DNA from: a methanogenic archaeon mixed culture ISO4-G1
GTDB lineage: Archaea > Thermoplasmatota > Thermoplasmata > Methanomassiliicoccales > Methanomethylophilaceae
Length of the DNA stretch: 64,000 nt
Direction of reading: 5' to 3'
Assembly: GCA_001563305.1 (NCBI GenBank)
Contig: CP013703.1
Span: 62,001 to 126,000 of the forward strand
The notes under the pieces were generated by a model. It did no database searches, was not told where the DNA came from, and saw only the letters and a list, made by a program, of their open reading frames with translations. Below are positions 1 through 12,421 of this stretch, piece after piece (position 1 is the stretch's first letter; each line of letters begins with the position of its first letter). The position numbers and the translations under genes are program-made.

Positions 1-75
1 GACACCCAGAGGCAGAGGGAGGACGACGATTGGGATGTGTCCGAGTTCTACACCAAGGTGAACACGGGCGCATGA
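1..75 (+). CDS. C-terminal end of an unidentified protein (partial)
   Basis: Frame 1 is open from the left edge and ends with TGA at 73-75, encoding 24 residues that include an acidic run (EDDDWD) and end FYTKVNTGA. Codon choice (third-position C or G) matches the neighbouring real genes, so this is probably the tail of a gene that starts outside the window. Too little is visible to name a family. Confidence 0.5.
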   Translation, partial: DTQRQREDDDWDVSEFYTKVNTGA

Positions 76-187
76 TTAACACCGTTAGCATCGGCATCCC
101 CCACCGTCTGGCCAGGAGGCGTGCGCGGGCTCTAAGAATTTAGGTTTTAAAGTCAAATCATTTATACCTATATTCTGTCGGTATGCT

Positions 188-583
188 ATGAAGATACCGT
201 GCGAGGTCGTTGTCTGGTATGTACTACCGATCATCAGGAGGGAAGTCGCCAGCGAGCTTGTTAACGTGCACGGTATGACACAGGCGGAAGTGGCCAGGAA
301 ATTCGGTGTCACCGATGCCGCCATCTCCCAGTACATCAAGAAGAAGAGGGGGGGCAACACCGAACTGGAGCAGAGTCCGTCCTATCCCAAGCTCATGGAG
401 GCCGTCAGGGAGTCCGCCCAGAGCCTCGCGGACAGCAAGACGGAGATCGAGTACGAGCTATGCAAGCTCTGCAACACGGTCAGGACGATCGGCCTTCTCG
501 ACGAGATCTACAGGAGGCAGGTCGGTTCAGAGCCGGTCACCTGCGCGAACATCGGCGGATTCTACAAGGTCACTGAGGAATGA
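188..583 (+). CDS. Helix-turn-helix transcriptional regulator (COG2522-like)
   Basis: 131 residues. An HTH covers roughly residues 24-55, with the sequence MTQAEVARKFGVTDAAISQY followed by a basic KKKRGG stretch. A C-terminal helical segment (about 70-115) has a CKLCNTVR motif. The N-terminal IPCEVVVWYVLPIIRRE plus HTH arrangement resembles the archaeal predicted regulators of COG2522; target genes are unknown. A TATA-like box (ATTTATACC, near 160-168) lies about 25 nt before the ATG, so the mRNA is probably leaderless. The 3' end overlaps the convergent ogg gene by 14 bases. Confidence 0.75.
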   Translation: MKIPCEVVVWYVLPIIRREVASELVNVHGMTQAEVARKFGVTDAAISQYIKKKRGGNTELEQSPSYPKLMEAVRESAQSLADSKTEIEYELCKLCNTVRTIGLLDEIYRRQVGSEPVTCANIGGFYKVTEE

Positions 584-1376
584 AATCCGCGTGATAGAGG
601 AACTCCTGGGCGTATCCGGAGTACTGTCCGAACATCCTTCTTCCGAACTCCGACACCGTCTTGTAACTGCCGGTTACGCCGTACTTCTCCTCCATGACCC
701 TGGAGATGCGGGCGTCGATCGGGAAAGCCTCCATGTGCTCGAAGGCGAATAGTGCCACACAGTCGGCTACCTTCGGCCCGATCCCTTTGATCCCCTGGAG
801 TTCCGATACGCATTCCTCGTAATCCATTTCCGCGAACGCCTCCACGTCGATGTCGCCGGATTCCACTCTCTCGGCCAGTTCGAGGAACCTGCCTTCGCGG
901 AACCCGAGCCTGCATTCGCCGATGCATCCGCAGCCGTCGAGGATCTGTCCGGGGGTCGGGAACGCATGCCTTTTTCCGAGATCCTTCCCGAAATGGTCGC
1001 AGACCGATTCCACCATCTTCCCGATGCGTGCGACGTTGGCGTTGGTGGCCAGAAGATACGTCGCGAGGCATTCCCAGTGGTCCTGGCGCATTATGCGGAG
1101 CCCCGGGCAGTTCCTGGCGAGGCCGGCCACGTACGGATCGGCCTCCGATATCCTGGAGATGATCGTGTCGAGGTCGTCGTCTCCTCCGAGGAGGCGGGTC
1201 ACACCTTCGCGGTCGTCCGTCCCGGAGACCTCCACGGTGTACGGATCGATCTGCCTCATGACGACGACAGCGTTTCTCCAGACCCCTTCCCAGCTGCCGT
1301 CCTCCTGCTTGTGCCAGCGGTGTGCCTGTCCGCATCCGAGAGTGGGGTCGAGGGAGACCTCGAGATCGATCTTCAT
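570..1376 (-). CDS. ogg: 8-oxoguanine DNA glycosylase (OGG1-type, HhH-GPD)
   Basis: 268 residues. This enzyme removes 8-oxoguanine opposite cytosine and can cleave the abasic site. The helix-hairpin-helix reads LQGIKGIGPKVADCVALFAF; its Lys matches the catalytic Lys of OGG1 (GVGTKVADC), and the Asp in FPIDARI matches the catalytic Asp. An N-terminal beta domain (DPTLGCGQAHRW) is also OGG1-like. An in-frame ATG lies at 1400, but the TATA on this strand (about 1404-1412) predicts a transcript start near 1380, so the ATG at 1376 (MKIDLEV) is preferred. The gene is divergent from the endonuclease IV gene, making a two-gene base-excision repair cluster. Confidence 0.88.
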   Translation of the reverse strand: MKIDLEVSLDPTLGCGQAHRWHKQEDGSWEGVWRNAVVVMRQIDPYTVEVSGTDDREGVTRLLGGDDDLDTIISRISEADPYVAGLARNCPGLRIMRQDHWECLATYLLATNANVARIGKMVESVCDHFGKDLGKRHAFPTPGQILDGCGCIGECRLGFREGRFLELAERVESGDIDVEAFAEMDYEECVSELQGIKGIGPKVADCVALFAFEHMEAFPIDARISRVMEEKYGVTGSYKTVSEFGRRMFGQYSGYAQEFLYHADFIPQ

Positions 1377-1403
1377 GGCCTCCGCATCGTCTTCCTGCAT
1401 AAT

Positions 1404-1412
1404 GATTTATCC
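1404..1412. promoter_or_regulatory. Bidirectional TATA box between ogg and nfo
   Basis: GATTTATCC on the plus strand reads GGATAAATC on the minus strand. It lies about 25-30 nt upstream of the nfo ATG (1434) and of the ogg ATG (1376), so one element could position both transcripts with almost no leader. Confidence 0.5.
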
Positions 1413-1433
1413 CCCCAACAGCATCACGGTCGC

Positions 1434-2246
1434 ATGATGAGATTCGGACCCGCAGGATACCCCTCGGCCGGGAAGACCCCGGAGGGATCGCTGGAGTACA
1501 CCAAGGGCCTGGGCCTGGACGCCCTGGAAGTCGAATTCGTCCGCGGTGCTCGCATCAGCGAGGAGAGGGCGAAGGTCATCGGCGAGAAGGCGAGGTCCCT
1601 GGACATCAGGCTCAGCTGCCACGCCCCGTATTTCATCAGTTTCAACTCCGACAGCCAGGAGACGCGCGAGAAGAGCATCGGGTGGGTCATGGACACCGCC
1701 CGCGCCGCTCACAACCTCGGAGCATATCTGATCGTGATCCACGCGGCGTCCTACGGGAAGACCCCGGAGACCGCGCTCCCGTCCGTCATAGACGGGCTCA
1801 GGAAGTGCAAGGACATGCTCGACGACGAGGGCATCAAGGACGTCGTCCTGGGAGTTGAGACCATGGGCAAGCTCGGCCAGTTCGGGACCCTCTCGGAGAT
1901 CGGGAAGGTCATGGAGCAGGTGGATGGCGTGCACCCCGTCCTGGACGTCGCACACGTCCACGCCAGGGGCCACGGGTATCTTAAGACGGAGGCGGACATG
2001 AAGGGCCTCATAGACGAGTTCTTCCCGCTTTGCGGCGACATAGCGCACTTCCACATCAGCTGCATAAAGTACGGCGACAAGGGGGAGATATCCCATCTGC
2101 CGCTGGAGTCCAAGGATCCGGACCTGCAGCTGTTGGCCAACGTCCTGGCGGACACGAAGCAGGAGTGCAACTTCATCTGCGAGTCGCCTCTGATCGAGAA
2201 GGACGCCGTCGTGTTCAGGGACATGTTCCCCGAGTACCGCCGGTGA
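1434..2246 (+). CDS. nfo: Endonuclease IV-type AP endonuclease (TIM barrel)
   Basis: 270 residues, typical of archaeal endonuclease IV. The family hydrolyses the phosphodiester 5' of abasic sites using three metals. Matching motifs are the start MMRFGPAGYP, DALEVEFVRG (barrel strand with metal Glu), LSCHAPYFISFNS (metal His), IVIHAASYG (metal His), GVETMGK (metal Glu), PVLDVAHVHARG (metal Asp and His) and IAHFHIS. The reading frame is open upstream of 1434, but conservation starts at this ATG and the TATA spacing supports it; ATG 1437 is an alternative. It would process the abasic product of the divergently encoded Ogg. Confidence 0.85.
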   Translation: MMRFGPAGYPSAGKTPEGSLEYTKGLGLDALEVEFVRGARISEERAKVIGEKARSLDIRLSCHAPYFISFNSDSQETREKSIGWVMDTARAAHNLGAYLIVIHAASYGKTPETALPSVIDGLRKCKDMLDDEGIKDVVLGVETMGKLGQFGTLSEIGKVMEQVDGVHPVLDVAHVHARGHGYLKTEADMKGLIDEFFPLCGDIAHFHISCIKYGDKGEISHLPLESKDPDLQLLANVLADTKQECNFICESPLIEKDAVVFRDMFPEYRR

Positions 2247-2261
2247 ATCTCTGTCCGAGCC

Positions 2262-2270
2262 TATTTTATA
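2262..2270 (+). promoter_or_regulatory. TATA box of tRNA-Thr
   Basis: TATTTTATA, 26-34 nt upstream of the tRNA 5' end, is the expected archaeal promoter spacing. Confidence 0.5.
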
Positions 2271-2295
2271 GAGTGAAAATATCACTAGTTCCGAG

Positions 2296-2370
2296 GCCGC
2301 TGTGGCTTAGTGGTATAGCATCTGATTCGTAATCAGAAGGCCGAGGGTTCAAATCCCTTCAGCGGCTCCA
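2296..2370 (+). tRNA. tRNA-Thr (anticodon CGT), CCA encoded
   Basis: Acceptor GCCGCTG pairs with CAGCGGC (2360-2366). The anticodon arm CTGAT-TCGTAAT-CAG places CGT in the loop, and the T arm contains GGTTCAAATCC. The CCA end is genome-encoded (2368-2370). No intron is seen. The convergent thiC gene ends 22 bases downstream. Confidence 0.93.
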
Positions 2371-2392
2371 CTTCTCCTCACCAATAAATGTG

Positions 2393-5724
<3,332 letters not shown>

Positions 5725-5728
5725 TACC

Positions 5729-8188
5729 ATGGACGAGGAACACCACAAGAGGATCATCAACCAGACCGTCGAGCAGGAGATGCAGCGCTCCTACATCGAC
5801 TATTCCATGAGCGTCATAGTCGGACGTGCCCTGCCGGACGTCCGCGACGGACTGAAACCGGTGCACAGGAGGATCCTGTACGCCATGGATCAGCTCAACC
5901 TCACGTACAACAGGCCCCACAAGAAGTCCGCGACCGTGGTCGGAGAGGTCCTGGGTAAGTACCACCCCCACGGAGAGTCCGCAGTGTACGAGGCGATGGT
6001 GAGGCTGGCACAGCCATTCTCGCTGAGGTACACGCTGGTGGACGGACAGGGTAACTTCGGTTCGGTGGACGGGGATTCCGCTGCGGCGATGCGTTACACC
6101 GAGGCCAGGATGACCAAGATGGCCAGCGACCTGATGGTGGACCTGGACAAGGACACCGTGGACATGGTGGACAACTACGACGGTTCCCTCAAGGAGCCCT
6201 CGGTGCTGCCTTCCAAGTTCCCCAACCTCCTGGTCAACGGTTCGGACGGTATCGCCGTCGGAATGGCCACCAAGATGCCCCCGCACAACCTCACCGAGGT
6301 CTGCGATGCGATATCATACACGATAGACAACCCCGAGGCCACCGTGGCCGACCTTATGCAGTTCGTCAAGGGGCCAGACTTCCCCACAGGGGGAACGATC
6401 TACGGCCTTTCCGGTATCAGGTCCGCATACGAGACCGGTAAGGGAAGGCTCAGGGTCAGGTCCAAGGTCCACTTCGAGGAGATGAGCAACGGCAAGACCA
6501 GGATCATCGTCGACGAGATTCCCTACCAGGTCAACAAGGCCATGCTGATCATCCAGATCGCCGACCGCGTGAAGGACAAGGAGATCGAGGGCATCACCGA
6601 CCTGAGGGATGAGTCGGACAGGCACGGTATGCGCATAGTCATCGAGCTCCACAAGGACGCCATACCCAACGTGGTCCTGGAGAACCTCTGGAGGAAGACC
6701 AACATGGAGATCACCTACGGTGTCATCAACATCGCCCTGGTGGACAACAAGCCCTCCATCCTGAGCCTCAAGGAGCTCATAGTCCAGTACATCAAGCACA
6801 GGAAGAACGTCGTGACCCGCAGGACCCAGTACGAACTGGACCAGGCGGCGAAGAGGTTCCACATCCTGGAGGGTCTGATGAAGGCCATCAACATGCTGGA
6901 CGAGACCATCGCCCTGATCCGCGAATCCGCGGACGGGGAGGCGGCTAACCTCGGGCTCCAGAACCTCCTGGGCATCGACCAGGAGCAGGCGAAGGCCATC
7001 CTGGACATGAGGCTCCAGAAGCTGACCGGCCTGGAGTTGGATTCCATCAAGCAGGAGTACGAGCAGCTGAAGGTCCTGATGGACGACCTGAAGGACATCC
7101 TGGCACATGAGCAGAGGGTCCTGAACATCATCAAGGACGAGCTCCACGAGATGTCCCAGACGTACGGCGACGAGCGCCGCACGGAGATCGATCCCAACGA
7201 GATCGACGCGGACGAGGAGGACCTCATCCCCAACGAGAAGGTTGTGGTGACGGTCTCCAACGACAACTACATCAAGAGGATCCCGCTGAACGCCTACAGG
7301 CAGCAGTCCCGCGGAGGCGTCGGTCTCACCGCGATGCAGACCAAGGAGGAGGACCACGTGGCATCAATGTTCGTCATGATGTCCCACGATTACATCCTGT
7401 TCATAACCAACAAGGGCCGCATGCAGTGGCTGAAGGGATACAGGATCCCGGAGGGCAGCAGGCAGTCCAAGGGCAAGCCGCTGGTCAACCTGATCCCGGA
7501 CCTGGAGGAGGACGAGAAGATCATCAACTCCATCACCACCCACGACTTCCCGGAGGACAGGTACCTGGTGTTCTGCACCAAGAAGGGACTGTTCAAGAAG
7601 ACCGTGATGTCCGCCTACGGAAACGTCAGGTCCAAGGGAATCAAGGCCATTAAGCTGGACGAGGGCGACGAGCTCATCGCCATGGGAATCACCGACGGAC
7701 AGGACCAGATCATCATCGCATCCGCCAACGGACAGGCCGTCAGGTTCGACGAGACGGACGCCCGTCCGCTGGGAAGGGACACCATGGGAGTCAAGGGAAT
7801 GACCCTGGACGGCGACGACAACGTCGTGTCCATGGCAGTGGTCAAGCCGGGCGACAGGCTGCTGACCGTCTCCGAGTTCGGATACGGTAAGATCTCCGAC
7901 GTGGACGACTACCGCAAGACCAAGCGCGGAGGGAAGGGTGTCATCACCATCAAGACCGACGAGCGCAACGGAAAGGTCGTCAGCGTCAGGAAGGTGTGCA
8001 ACGGCGACGAGCTGATGCTCCAGTCCAAGAGCGGAAAGATTATCCGCATGCAGACCGACTCGATCCGCGAGACCGGGCGCAACGCCAAGGGCGTCAGGGT
8101 CATGGACCTCCGTGACGGCGACACCATCACCGCCGTTGAGCCCGTGATGGCCCAGGACGACTCCGCCGAGGAGACGCTGGAACAGTGA
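5729..8188 (+). CDS. gyrA: DNA gyrase subunit A
   Basis: 819 residues from ATG 5729; an in-frame ATG at 5717 would overlap gyrB by 8 bases. This is the breakage-reunion subunit. The catalytic Tyr lies in [10 protein letters not shown], near residue 119. Other landmarks are [33 protein letters not shown] and [14 protein letters not shown]. The C-terminal pinwheel has repeated blades; the GyrA-box candidate is QQSRGGVG near residue 530, matching the canonical QRRGGKG only loosely. The gene is co-transcribed with gyrB, 4 bases apart. Confidence 0.96.
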   Translation: MDEEHHKRIINQTVEQEMQRSYIDYSMSVIVGRALPDVRDGLKPVHRRILYAMDQLNLTYNRPHKKSATVVGEVLGKYHPHGESAVYEAMVRLAQPFSLRYTLVDGQGNFGSVDGDSAAAMRYTEARMTKMASDLMVDLDKDTVDMVDNYDGSLKEPSVLPSKFPNLLVNGSDGIAVGMATKMPPHNLTEVCDAISYTIDNPEATVADLMQFVKGPDFPTGGTIYGLSGIRSAYETGKGRLRVRSKVHFEEMSNGKTRIIVDEIPYQVNKAMLIIQIADRVKDKEIEGITDLRDESDRHGMRIVIELHKDAIPNVVLENLWRKTNMEITYGVINIALVDNKPSILSLKELIVQYIKHRKNVVTRRTQYELDQAAKRFHILEGLMKAINMLDETIALIRESADGEAANLGLQNLLGIDQEQAKAILDMRLQKLTGLELDSIKQEYEQLKVLMDDLKDILAHEQRVLNIIKDELHEMSQTYGDERRTEIDPNEIDADEEDLIPNEKVVVTVSNDNYIKRIPLNAYRQQSRGGVGLTAMQTKEEDHVASMFVMMSHDYILFITNKGRMQWLKGYRIPEGSRQSKGKPLVNLIPDLEEDEKIINSITTHDFPEDRYLVFCTKKGLFKKTVMSAYGNVRSKGIKAIKLDEGDELIAMGITDGQDQIIIASANGQAVRFDETDARPLGRDTMGVKGMTLDGDDNVVSMAVVKPGDRLLTVSEFGYGKISDVDDYRKTKRGGKGVITIKTDERNGKVVSVRKVCNGDELMLQSKSGKIIRMQTDSIRETGRNAKGVRVMDLRDGDTITAVEPVMAQDDSAEETLEQ

Positions 8189-8194
8189 ACCCGA

Positions 8195-8215
8195 GGGGGC
8201 TCTGGCCCCCGTTTT
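8195..8215 (+). terminator. Hairpin terminator after gyrBA
   Basis: GGGGGC (8195-8200) pairs with GCCCCC (8205-8210) around a TCTG loop, followed by GTTTT. It lies 7 bases after the gyrA stop. Confidence 0.55.
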
Positions 8216-8228
8216 GGGCTCAAAAAGT

Positions 8229-8237
8229 CTTATAAAC
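8229..8237 (+). promoter_or_regulatory. TATA box of tRNA-Phe
   Basis: CTTATAAAC, 24-32 nt upstream of the tRNA 5' end. Confidence 0.55.
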
Positions 8238-8260
8238 AGGATGTCCATAGGGGGAATTGC

Positions 8261-8336
8261 GCCGTGGTAACTCAGTTGGGAGAGTGCGTGACTGAAGATC
8301 ACGAAGTCGCTGGTTCGAGCCCGGCTCACGGCACCA
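8261..8336 (+). tRNA. tRNA-Phe (anticodon GAA), CCA encoded
   Basis: Acceptor GCCGTGG pairs with TCACGGC (8326-8332, one G-U). The anticodon arm GTGACTGAAGATCAC carries GAA. T arm CTGGTTCGAGCCCGG; discriminator A; genomic CCA at 8334-8336. The next small gene begins 30 bases downstream and may share the transcript. Confidence 0.94.
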
Positions 8337-8366
8337 TCTCTTCTCGTTCTCTTTGAAGGTCATCAC

Positions 8367-8525
8367 ATGGAACCGGACCGCATCTTCATAGACTTCCACA
8401 AGGAGAAACTGACGATGGTCCAGGTCATAGAGGCGGTGAACCGCCTCCAGAAGGAGTATCCCGAGTACGAGATCTTCATGGACGGCGACGCTTACGCCAT
8501 AGTTGGAAGAAGGAGGCAGCCCTGA
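8367..8525 (+). CDS. Small conserved-looking protein, function unknown
   Basis: 52 residues beginning MEPDRIFIDFHKEKLTMVQV and ending with basic GRRRQP. An AAGGT Shine-Dalgarno lies 8 nt before the ATG. The stop TGA shares a base with the next ATG (8525), so translation is coupled to the DUF531 gene. The short alpha/beta-looking sequence has no motif I recognise. It directly follows tRNA-Phe and may be cotranscribed with it. Confidence 0.65.
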   Translation: MEPDRIFIDFHKEKLTMVQVIEAVNRLQKEYPEYEIFMDGDAYAIVGRRRQP

Positions 8526-9064
8526 TGGGAAGGGGAAGGATAACGATCGGACTGTACAACTCGTACGACCAGAACTTCAGGGAGCCCCACAGGCGCATCA
8601 TAGCCCGCGCAGGGGACCTCGCGATGGCCTTCGACATGAATCTGGCACTGTTCGGTTTCCCCATCCCCGAGGAGACCCGCACGCCGGTCGAGGTGGCCAA
8701 TTGGATAGCCGGTACCACCAGCATCGGCCATCACGGCGATTATTTCGTCGACCTGGCGGAGAAGGGCAGGTTCCAGAAGTTCCCGTACCCGTCGAAGGGA
8801 TTCCCGCCGCAGCTGGGGGAGCCGATCCTGACCACATGCCGCGCGGAGGAGTCCAAGAAGGTCACCGTGGGTTCATTGGTCGACATGATCGAGAACGGCC
8901 AGAGCATCCTACTGGTGTTCGGCATCGGCCCCCATGGGGTGCCCAAGGACATCATGAGGATCCCGAGGTACAACCTTGACATCACCCAGGGCGGTTTCTC
9001 CCTCGAGACCTGTGCCGCATTGGGTTCCGTGGTCGGTGCGCTGTACGCCAAACTGAACTACTGA
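8525..9064 (+). CDS. DUF531 family protein
   Basis: 179 residues. The start (TIGLYNSYD), HRRIIARAGDLAMAFDMNLA and LFGFPIPEE resemble the archaeal DUF531 family. Later segments LLVFGIGPHGVPKDIMR and NLDITQGGFSLETCAALG look like an alpha/beta knot or SPOUT-like methyltransferase fold (inference). A strong AAGGAGG lies 7 nt before the ATG, inside the preceding small gene, indicating translational coupling. The biological role is unknown. Confidence 0.75.
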   Translation: MGRGRITIGLYNSYDQNFREPHRRIIARAGDLAMAFDMNLALFGFPIPEETRTPVEVANWIAGTTSIGHHGDYFVDLAEKGRFQKFPYPSKGFPPQLGEPILTTCRAEESKKVTVGSLVDMIENGQSILLVFGIGPHGVPKDIMRIPRYNLDITQGGFSLETCAALGSVVGALYAKLNY

Positions 9065-9086
9065 GGGGTCCCGCGCGGGTATCCCT

Positions 9087-9095
9087 ATTTTATAA
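9087..9095 (+). promoter_or_regulatory. TATA box of the prenyl synthase gene
   Basis: ATTTTATAA preceded by a C-rich BRE-like ATCCC. It lies 21-29 nt before ATG 9116, implying a leaderless mRNA. Confidence 0.5.
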
Positions 9096-9115
9096 TACCG
9101 AATTAATGCCACCGC

Positions 9116-10075
9116 ATGGCGGAGGAAACTCGCAGTTGGCAGGATATCATCTCCTCGGAGCTCAGCACCGTAGAGGAGATAATGCACGAGGCCACGCGCG
9201 AGTCCGATCCCGAGGTCCAGGAGGTTATGGATTATGCACTGGACACCCACGGGAAGATGATCCGTCCCTCGATGCTCATCCTCGCGTGCAAGGCATGCGG
9301 CAAGGAGAGCACAAGGACCGTCCTCCAGTATGCTGCCGCGGCAGAGCTCGTCCACATGGCCACCCTCATCCAGGATGACATCAACGACGAGAGCGACAGC
9401 CGCCGCGGGAAGACCGCCGCCCACAAGAAGTACGGCGTCCGCAAGGCCCTCTCCATCTCCGACATGATGCTGGTCAAGGCGATCTCGCTCTTCGACTACA
9501 ATACCGATGTCATGAAGAGCATCACCGCGATGGGTTCTTCGCTGGCAGACAGCGAGTTCCTCCAGTACAACCACAAGTTCGACCTGGACATCATGGAGCA
9601 GGAGTACTACCAGGTCATCGACGGAAAGACAGCGGCTTTTCTGTCCCAGTGTGCCAAGATCGGTGCGATCTCCGCGGAACAGCCCGAGGAGACTGTCGAG
9701 GAGCTGGCACGTTTCGGTCAGCTCTACGGAATGGCATTCCAGATTGCGGATGACCTGATCGATCTGATAGGTTCCGAGAAGGTCTCCGGAAAGACGGCCA
9801 TGAGGGACCTCAGCGAGGGCATCATAACGCTCCCGACCATCCTGTCCATACGCGACGTCAAGGTCGGCAACAAGATCCGCGGAATGATCAAGAAAGGGGC
9901 CTCTCTGGACGATGTCCGCGAACTCATCATGCAGACCGAGGCCATCGACGACTGCAAACTGATTATCCAGGATTATGTGGAGGAGGCGATCGATGCCCTC
10001 TCCATCCTGCCGGACAGCGAATACAAGCAGTCCCTCATCGACCTCACAAGGCTCAACCTGACAAGGCTGAGCTGA
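9116..10075 (+). CDS. idsA: Geranylgeranyl/farnesyl diphosphate synthase (trans-prenyltransferase)
   Basis: 319 residues. The enzyme condenses IPP with allylic diphosphates to make the C15/C20 precursors of archaeal ether lipids. The first Asp-rich motif is QDDINDESDSRRGK (DDxxD), with HMATLIQ just before it; the second is QIADDLIDLIG. KMIRPSMLILACKA is the N-terminal substrate region and VIDGKTAAF matches the conserved GKT block. Product length cannot be told from this alone. The stop abuts the convergent purM stop. Confidence 0.92.
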   Translation: MAEETRSWQDIISSELSTVEEIMHEATRESDPEVQEVMDYALDTHGKMIRPSMLILACKACGKESTRTVLQYAAAAELVHMATLIQDDINDESDSRRGKTAAHKKYGVRKALSISDMMLVKAISLFDYNTDVMKSITAMGSSLADSEFLQYNHKFDLDIMEQEYYQVIDGKTAAFLSQCAKIGAISAEQPEETVEELARFGQLYGMAFQIADDLIDLIGSEKVSGKTAMRDLSEGIITLPTILSIRDVKVGNKIRGMIKKGASLDDVRELIMQTEAIDDCKLIIQDYVEEAIDALSILPDSEYKQSLIDLTRLNLTRLS

Positions 10076-11092
10076 TCAGTAGTGGTCGTACAGTATGTTA
10101 CCGGGTTCCAGCAGGACACCGTTCCCTTTCTGGACGCGTCCCACGACCTCGGCGTTCTGATACTTCTTCGCGATCTCCTCGGCATCCTCCGCGGGCGCGA
10201 TGATGGTGAATCCCATGCTCATGTTGAGGGTCTGATAGATCTCCTTGTCCTCGACCTCTCCCATCTCCTGCAGGACCTTGAAGATCGGTGCGGGCTTGAC
10301 GGGGTCGCTGATGACGTACTGGAGACCCTTCTTCATACGGAGGATGTTCCTGAGTCCTCCTCCGGTGATATCCACGAGTCCGTGGACGTTGAACTTGGAT
10401 GTGATCTCGAGGACCTGCTTGACGTAGATCTCTGTGGGTGTCAGAAGCTCCTCCCCGATGCTCTTGGAGAGACCGGCGACCTTGTCGGTCCATTTGTAGT
10501 TGTTGGCCTCGACAATCTTCCTGGCCAGCGTGAGTCCGTTGGAGTGGATACCGGAGGACCTGAGCGATACGATCAGGTCGCCCTCCTCGCAGGTCTCCCC
10601 CGTGATGATCCTGTCCTTGGCCACGTATCCCAGGCATGTTCCGGAGAGATCGATTCCGTTGACGATCTCTGGAAGGACCGCGATCTCCCCTCCGACGATC
10701 TCCATGTTGGACAGCTCGGCTCCCTTCTGGAGTCCGACACCGATCTCCCTGGTGATGTCCTCGTTGGGCTTGTCGATGGCGATGTAGTCCACGAATGAGG
10801 TGGGTTCGGAGTTGACGCAGATGGTGTCGTTGACGTTCATGGCGATGCAGTCGATACCGACCGTGTCCCACTTGTTCAGGGCCTCCGCGATCATCAGCTT
10901 GGTACCGACACCGTCGGTGGCCATGGTGATGTACCTGTCCCCGAAGTCGATCAGGCTCGCGAAGAGTCCGGGCAGGCGGACGTTCTGTCCTATGCCGTCC
11001 CTCTTGTACTCCAGCTTGTCAACAAGTGCCTTGATCGCATTGGATTTCTGGTCGATGCTAACGCCCGATTTCTCGTAGGTCCATCCGCTCAT
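10076..11092 (-). CDS. purM: Phosphoribosylformylglycinamidine cyclo-ligase (AIR synthetase)
   Basis: 338 residues. It converts FGAM and ATP to AIR in the fifth step of purine synthesis. The family start YEKSGVSIDQKSNAI, the ATP-site block ATDGVGTKLMIA, CIAMNVNDTICVNSEP, and GCLGYV-like and SLRSSGIHSNGLTLAR blocks are all present, ending with VDITGGGLRNILRM. It is monocistronic on the minus strand, with a TATA-like CATAATAAC near 11124-11132. Its product AIR is also the substrate of ThiC (2.4-3.7 kb). Confidence 0.95.
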   Translation of the reverse strand: MSGWTYEKSGVSIDQKSNAIKALVDKLEYKRDGIGQNVRLPGLFASLIDFGDRYITMATDGVGTKLMIAEALNKWDTVGIDCIAMNVNDTICVNSEPTSFVDYIAIDKPNEDITREIGVGLQKGAELSNMEIVGGEIAVLPEIVNGIDLSGTCLGYVAKDRIITGETCEEGDLIVSLRSSGIHSNGLTLARKIVEANNYKWTDKVAGLSKSIGEELLTPTEIYVKQVLEITSKFNVHGLVDITGGGLRNILRMKKGLQYVISDPVKPAPIFKVLQEMGEVEDKEIYQTLNMSMGFTIIAPAEDAEEIAKKYQNAEVVGRVQKGNGVLLEPGNILYDHY

Positions 11093-11140
11093 CGTGATCC
11101 TCAGGATTCGATATGCCGCACCAGTTATTATGGCTTATTA

Positions 11141-11650
11141 TCAGTGGCCGATAGAAGCGCCCAGGTCGTGGGCTTCCTGGACCCTTCCGGAACCCAGGAC
11201 CTCTCCGAGATTGTTCCATCCCATGTTGTCGGCGAACTTGCGGTACCAGTCCAGCGGCTCGTCGAATTCGGGATCGTCGGATGTCATGAGCAGGGCGCAG
11301 TCCCTCTGGCATGCTTCGTAACCGTACTTGGAGAAGACGGCGAACAGACGGTCCACCGTGGTCTTGAGGGGTCCCGCCACGCCGTAGAAGTACACCGGGG
11401 AGGACATGACCACGGTGTCGCAATCCTTGAAGGCTTCGTATATCTGGGTCATCTCATCCTTTTGGGCGCAGGGCTCCGCGTTGCGGGTGCAGCCCATGCA
11501 TGCGAGGCATCCGCGGATCGTCATGGTCTGGAGGTAGAACTCCTTCACCGTGTTCCCGGATTCCTTCGCACCTTTCATGAAGGCCTCCACCAGGGCGGCG
11601 GTGTTCCCGTTCTTCCTGGCGGCTGCGTTGAGTATGATTATATTCGCCAT
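11141..11650 (-). CDS. Iron-sulfur flavoprotein / NADPH-dependent FMN reductase-family protein
   Basis: 169 residues from ATG 11650 (MANIIILNAAARKNGNT), a flavodoxin-like fold with the FMN phosphate loop AARKNGNT. A compact Cys motif RGCLACMGCTRNAEPC (C-x2-C-x2-C-x6-C) matches the 4Fe-4S motif of methanogen iron-sulfur flavoproteins. SSPVYFYGVAGPLKTTVDR is the second FMN-contact region. A TATA-like GATATATCC lies near 11680-11688. An upstream extension in the same frame is not conserved-looking. Likely a cytosolic electron-transfer or oxidant-detoxifying flavoprotein; partner unknown. Confidence 0.8.
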   Translation of the reverse strand: MANIIILNAAARKNGNTAALVEAFMKGAKESGNTVKEFYLQTMTIRGCLACMGCTRNAEPCAQKDEMTQIYEAFKDCDTVVMSSPVYFYGVAGPLKTTVDRLFAVFSKYGYEACQRDCALLMTSDDPEFDEPLDWYRKFADNMGWNNLGEVLGSGRVQEAHDLGASIGH

Positions 11651-11737
11651 GATGTCACTGACGGTCGACGTATGTACGAGGATATATCGATTGGCAGCCT
11701 CGGATATCATTAATAGGGGTATCTCCTAGCCTTCTTC

Positions 11738-12421
11738 ATGGCCGACCTACACGACCGCTGGGTTGCGGAGAGGAGGAACGAGCACTACTACAAGCTCGCG
11801 AAGAAGCTCAACTATCGTTCCAGGGCATCCTTCAAACTCATCCAGATCGACGAGAGGTTCGGCATCTTCAAGGAGGGCGACTCGGTCGTGGACCTGGGAG
11901 CCTGTCCCGGCGGATGGTGCCAGGTCGCGAAGGAGAGGACCTGGCCGAACGGCCATGTTATCGGTGTAGACCTGAGGTACATCAAACCCATGGACGGCGT
12001 CGAATTCATCATCGGAGACATAACCGAGGATTCCACGATGAGGGAGCTCCTGGAGAGGTTCAACGGAAAGGCGGATGTCGTGCTGTCGGACATGGCACCG
12101 AACATCGCCGGTCATTATTCAACGGATCATGCCAGGTCCATCAACCTGTGCATGTTCGCGGTCGACGTCTGCGACCGCATCCTGAAGAAGGAGGGGAAGC
12201 TCGTGATGAAGGTCTTCATGGGGGACATGTTCGATTCCCTCAAGAGCGAGCTGGAGAAGCGCTTCCAGTCGGTCAAGGTCCATTCGCCTGACGCGTCCAG
12301 GCCGACTTCGTCGGAGGTCTACGTGATCTGCCAGGGGTTCTACGGGAAGTCCGTGGAGCTCAAGGACGTCACCGAGAAGGAGAAGAAACCCGAGTTCACG
12401 GTGAAGGGCGGATTCATATGA
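11738..12421 (+). CDS. rlmE: rRNA 2'-O-methyltransferase RlmE/FtsJ
   Basis: 227 residues. A SAM-dependent ribose methyltransferase, probably acting on 23S rRNA U2552 (E. coli numbering). The KDKE tetrad is visible: Lys in YRSRASFKL, Asp in LSDMAPNIAG, Lys in LVMKVFMG and Glu in SSEVYVICQGF. SAM motif I is VVDLGACPGGWCQVA. The tail after residue 205 is charged and probably disordered. CATTAATAGG near 11707-11716 is a plausible TATA for a leaderless start. The stop overlaps the next start (ATGA). Confidence 0.93.
   Translation: MADLHDRWVAERRNEHYYKLAKKLNYRSRASFKLIQIDERFGIFKEGDSVVDLGACPGGWCQVAKERTWPNGHVIGVDLRYIKPMDGVEFIIGDITEDSTMRELLERFNGKADVVLSDMAPNIAGHYSTDHARSINLCMFAVDVCDRILKKEGKLVMKVFMGDMFDSLKSELEKRFQSVKVHSPDASRPTSSEVYVICQGFYGKSVELKDVTEKEKKPEFTVKGGFI

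Noticed and set aside
966-1433. Upstream extension of the nfo frame
   Set aside because: This segment is antisense to ogg. Codon-biased genes here produce long shadow frames.
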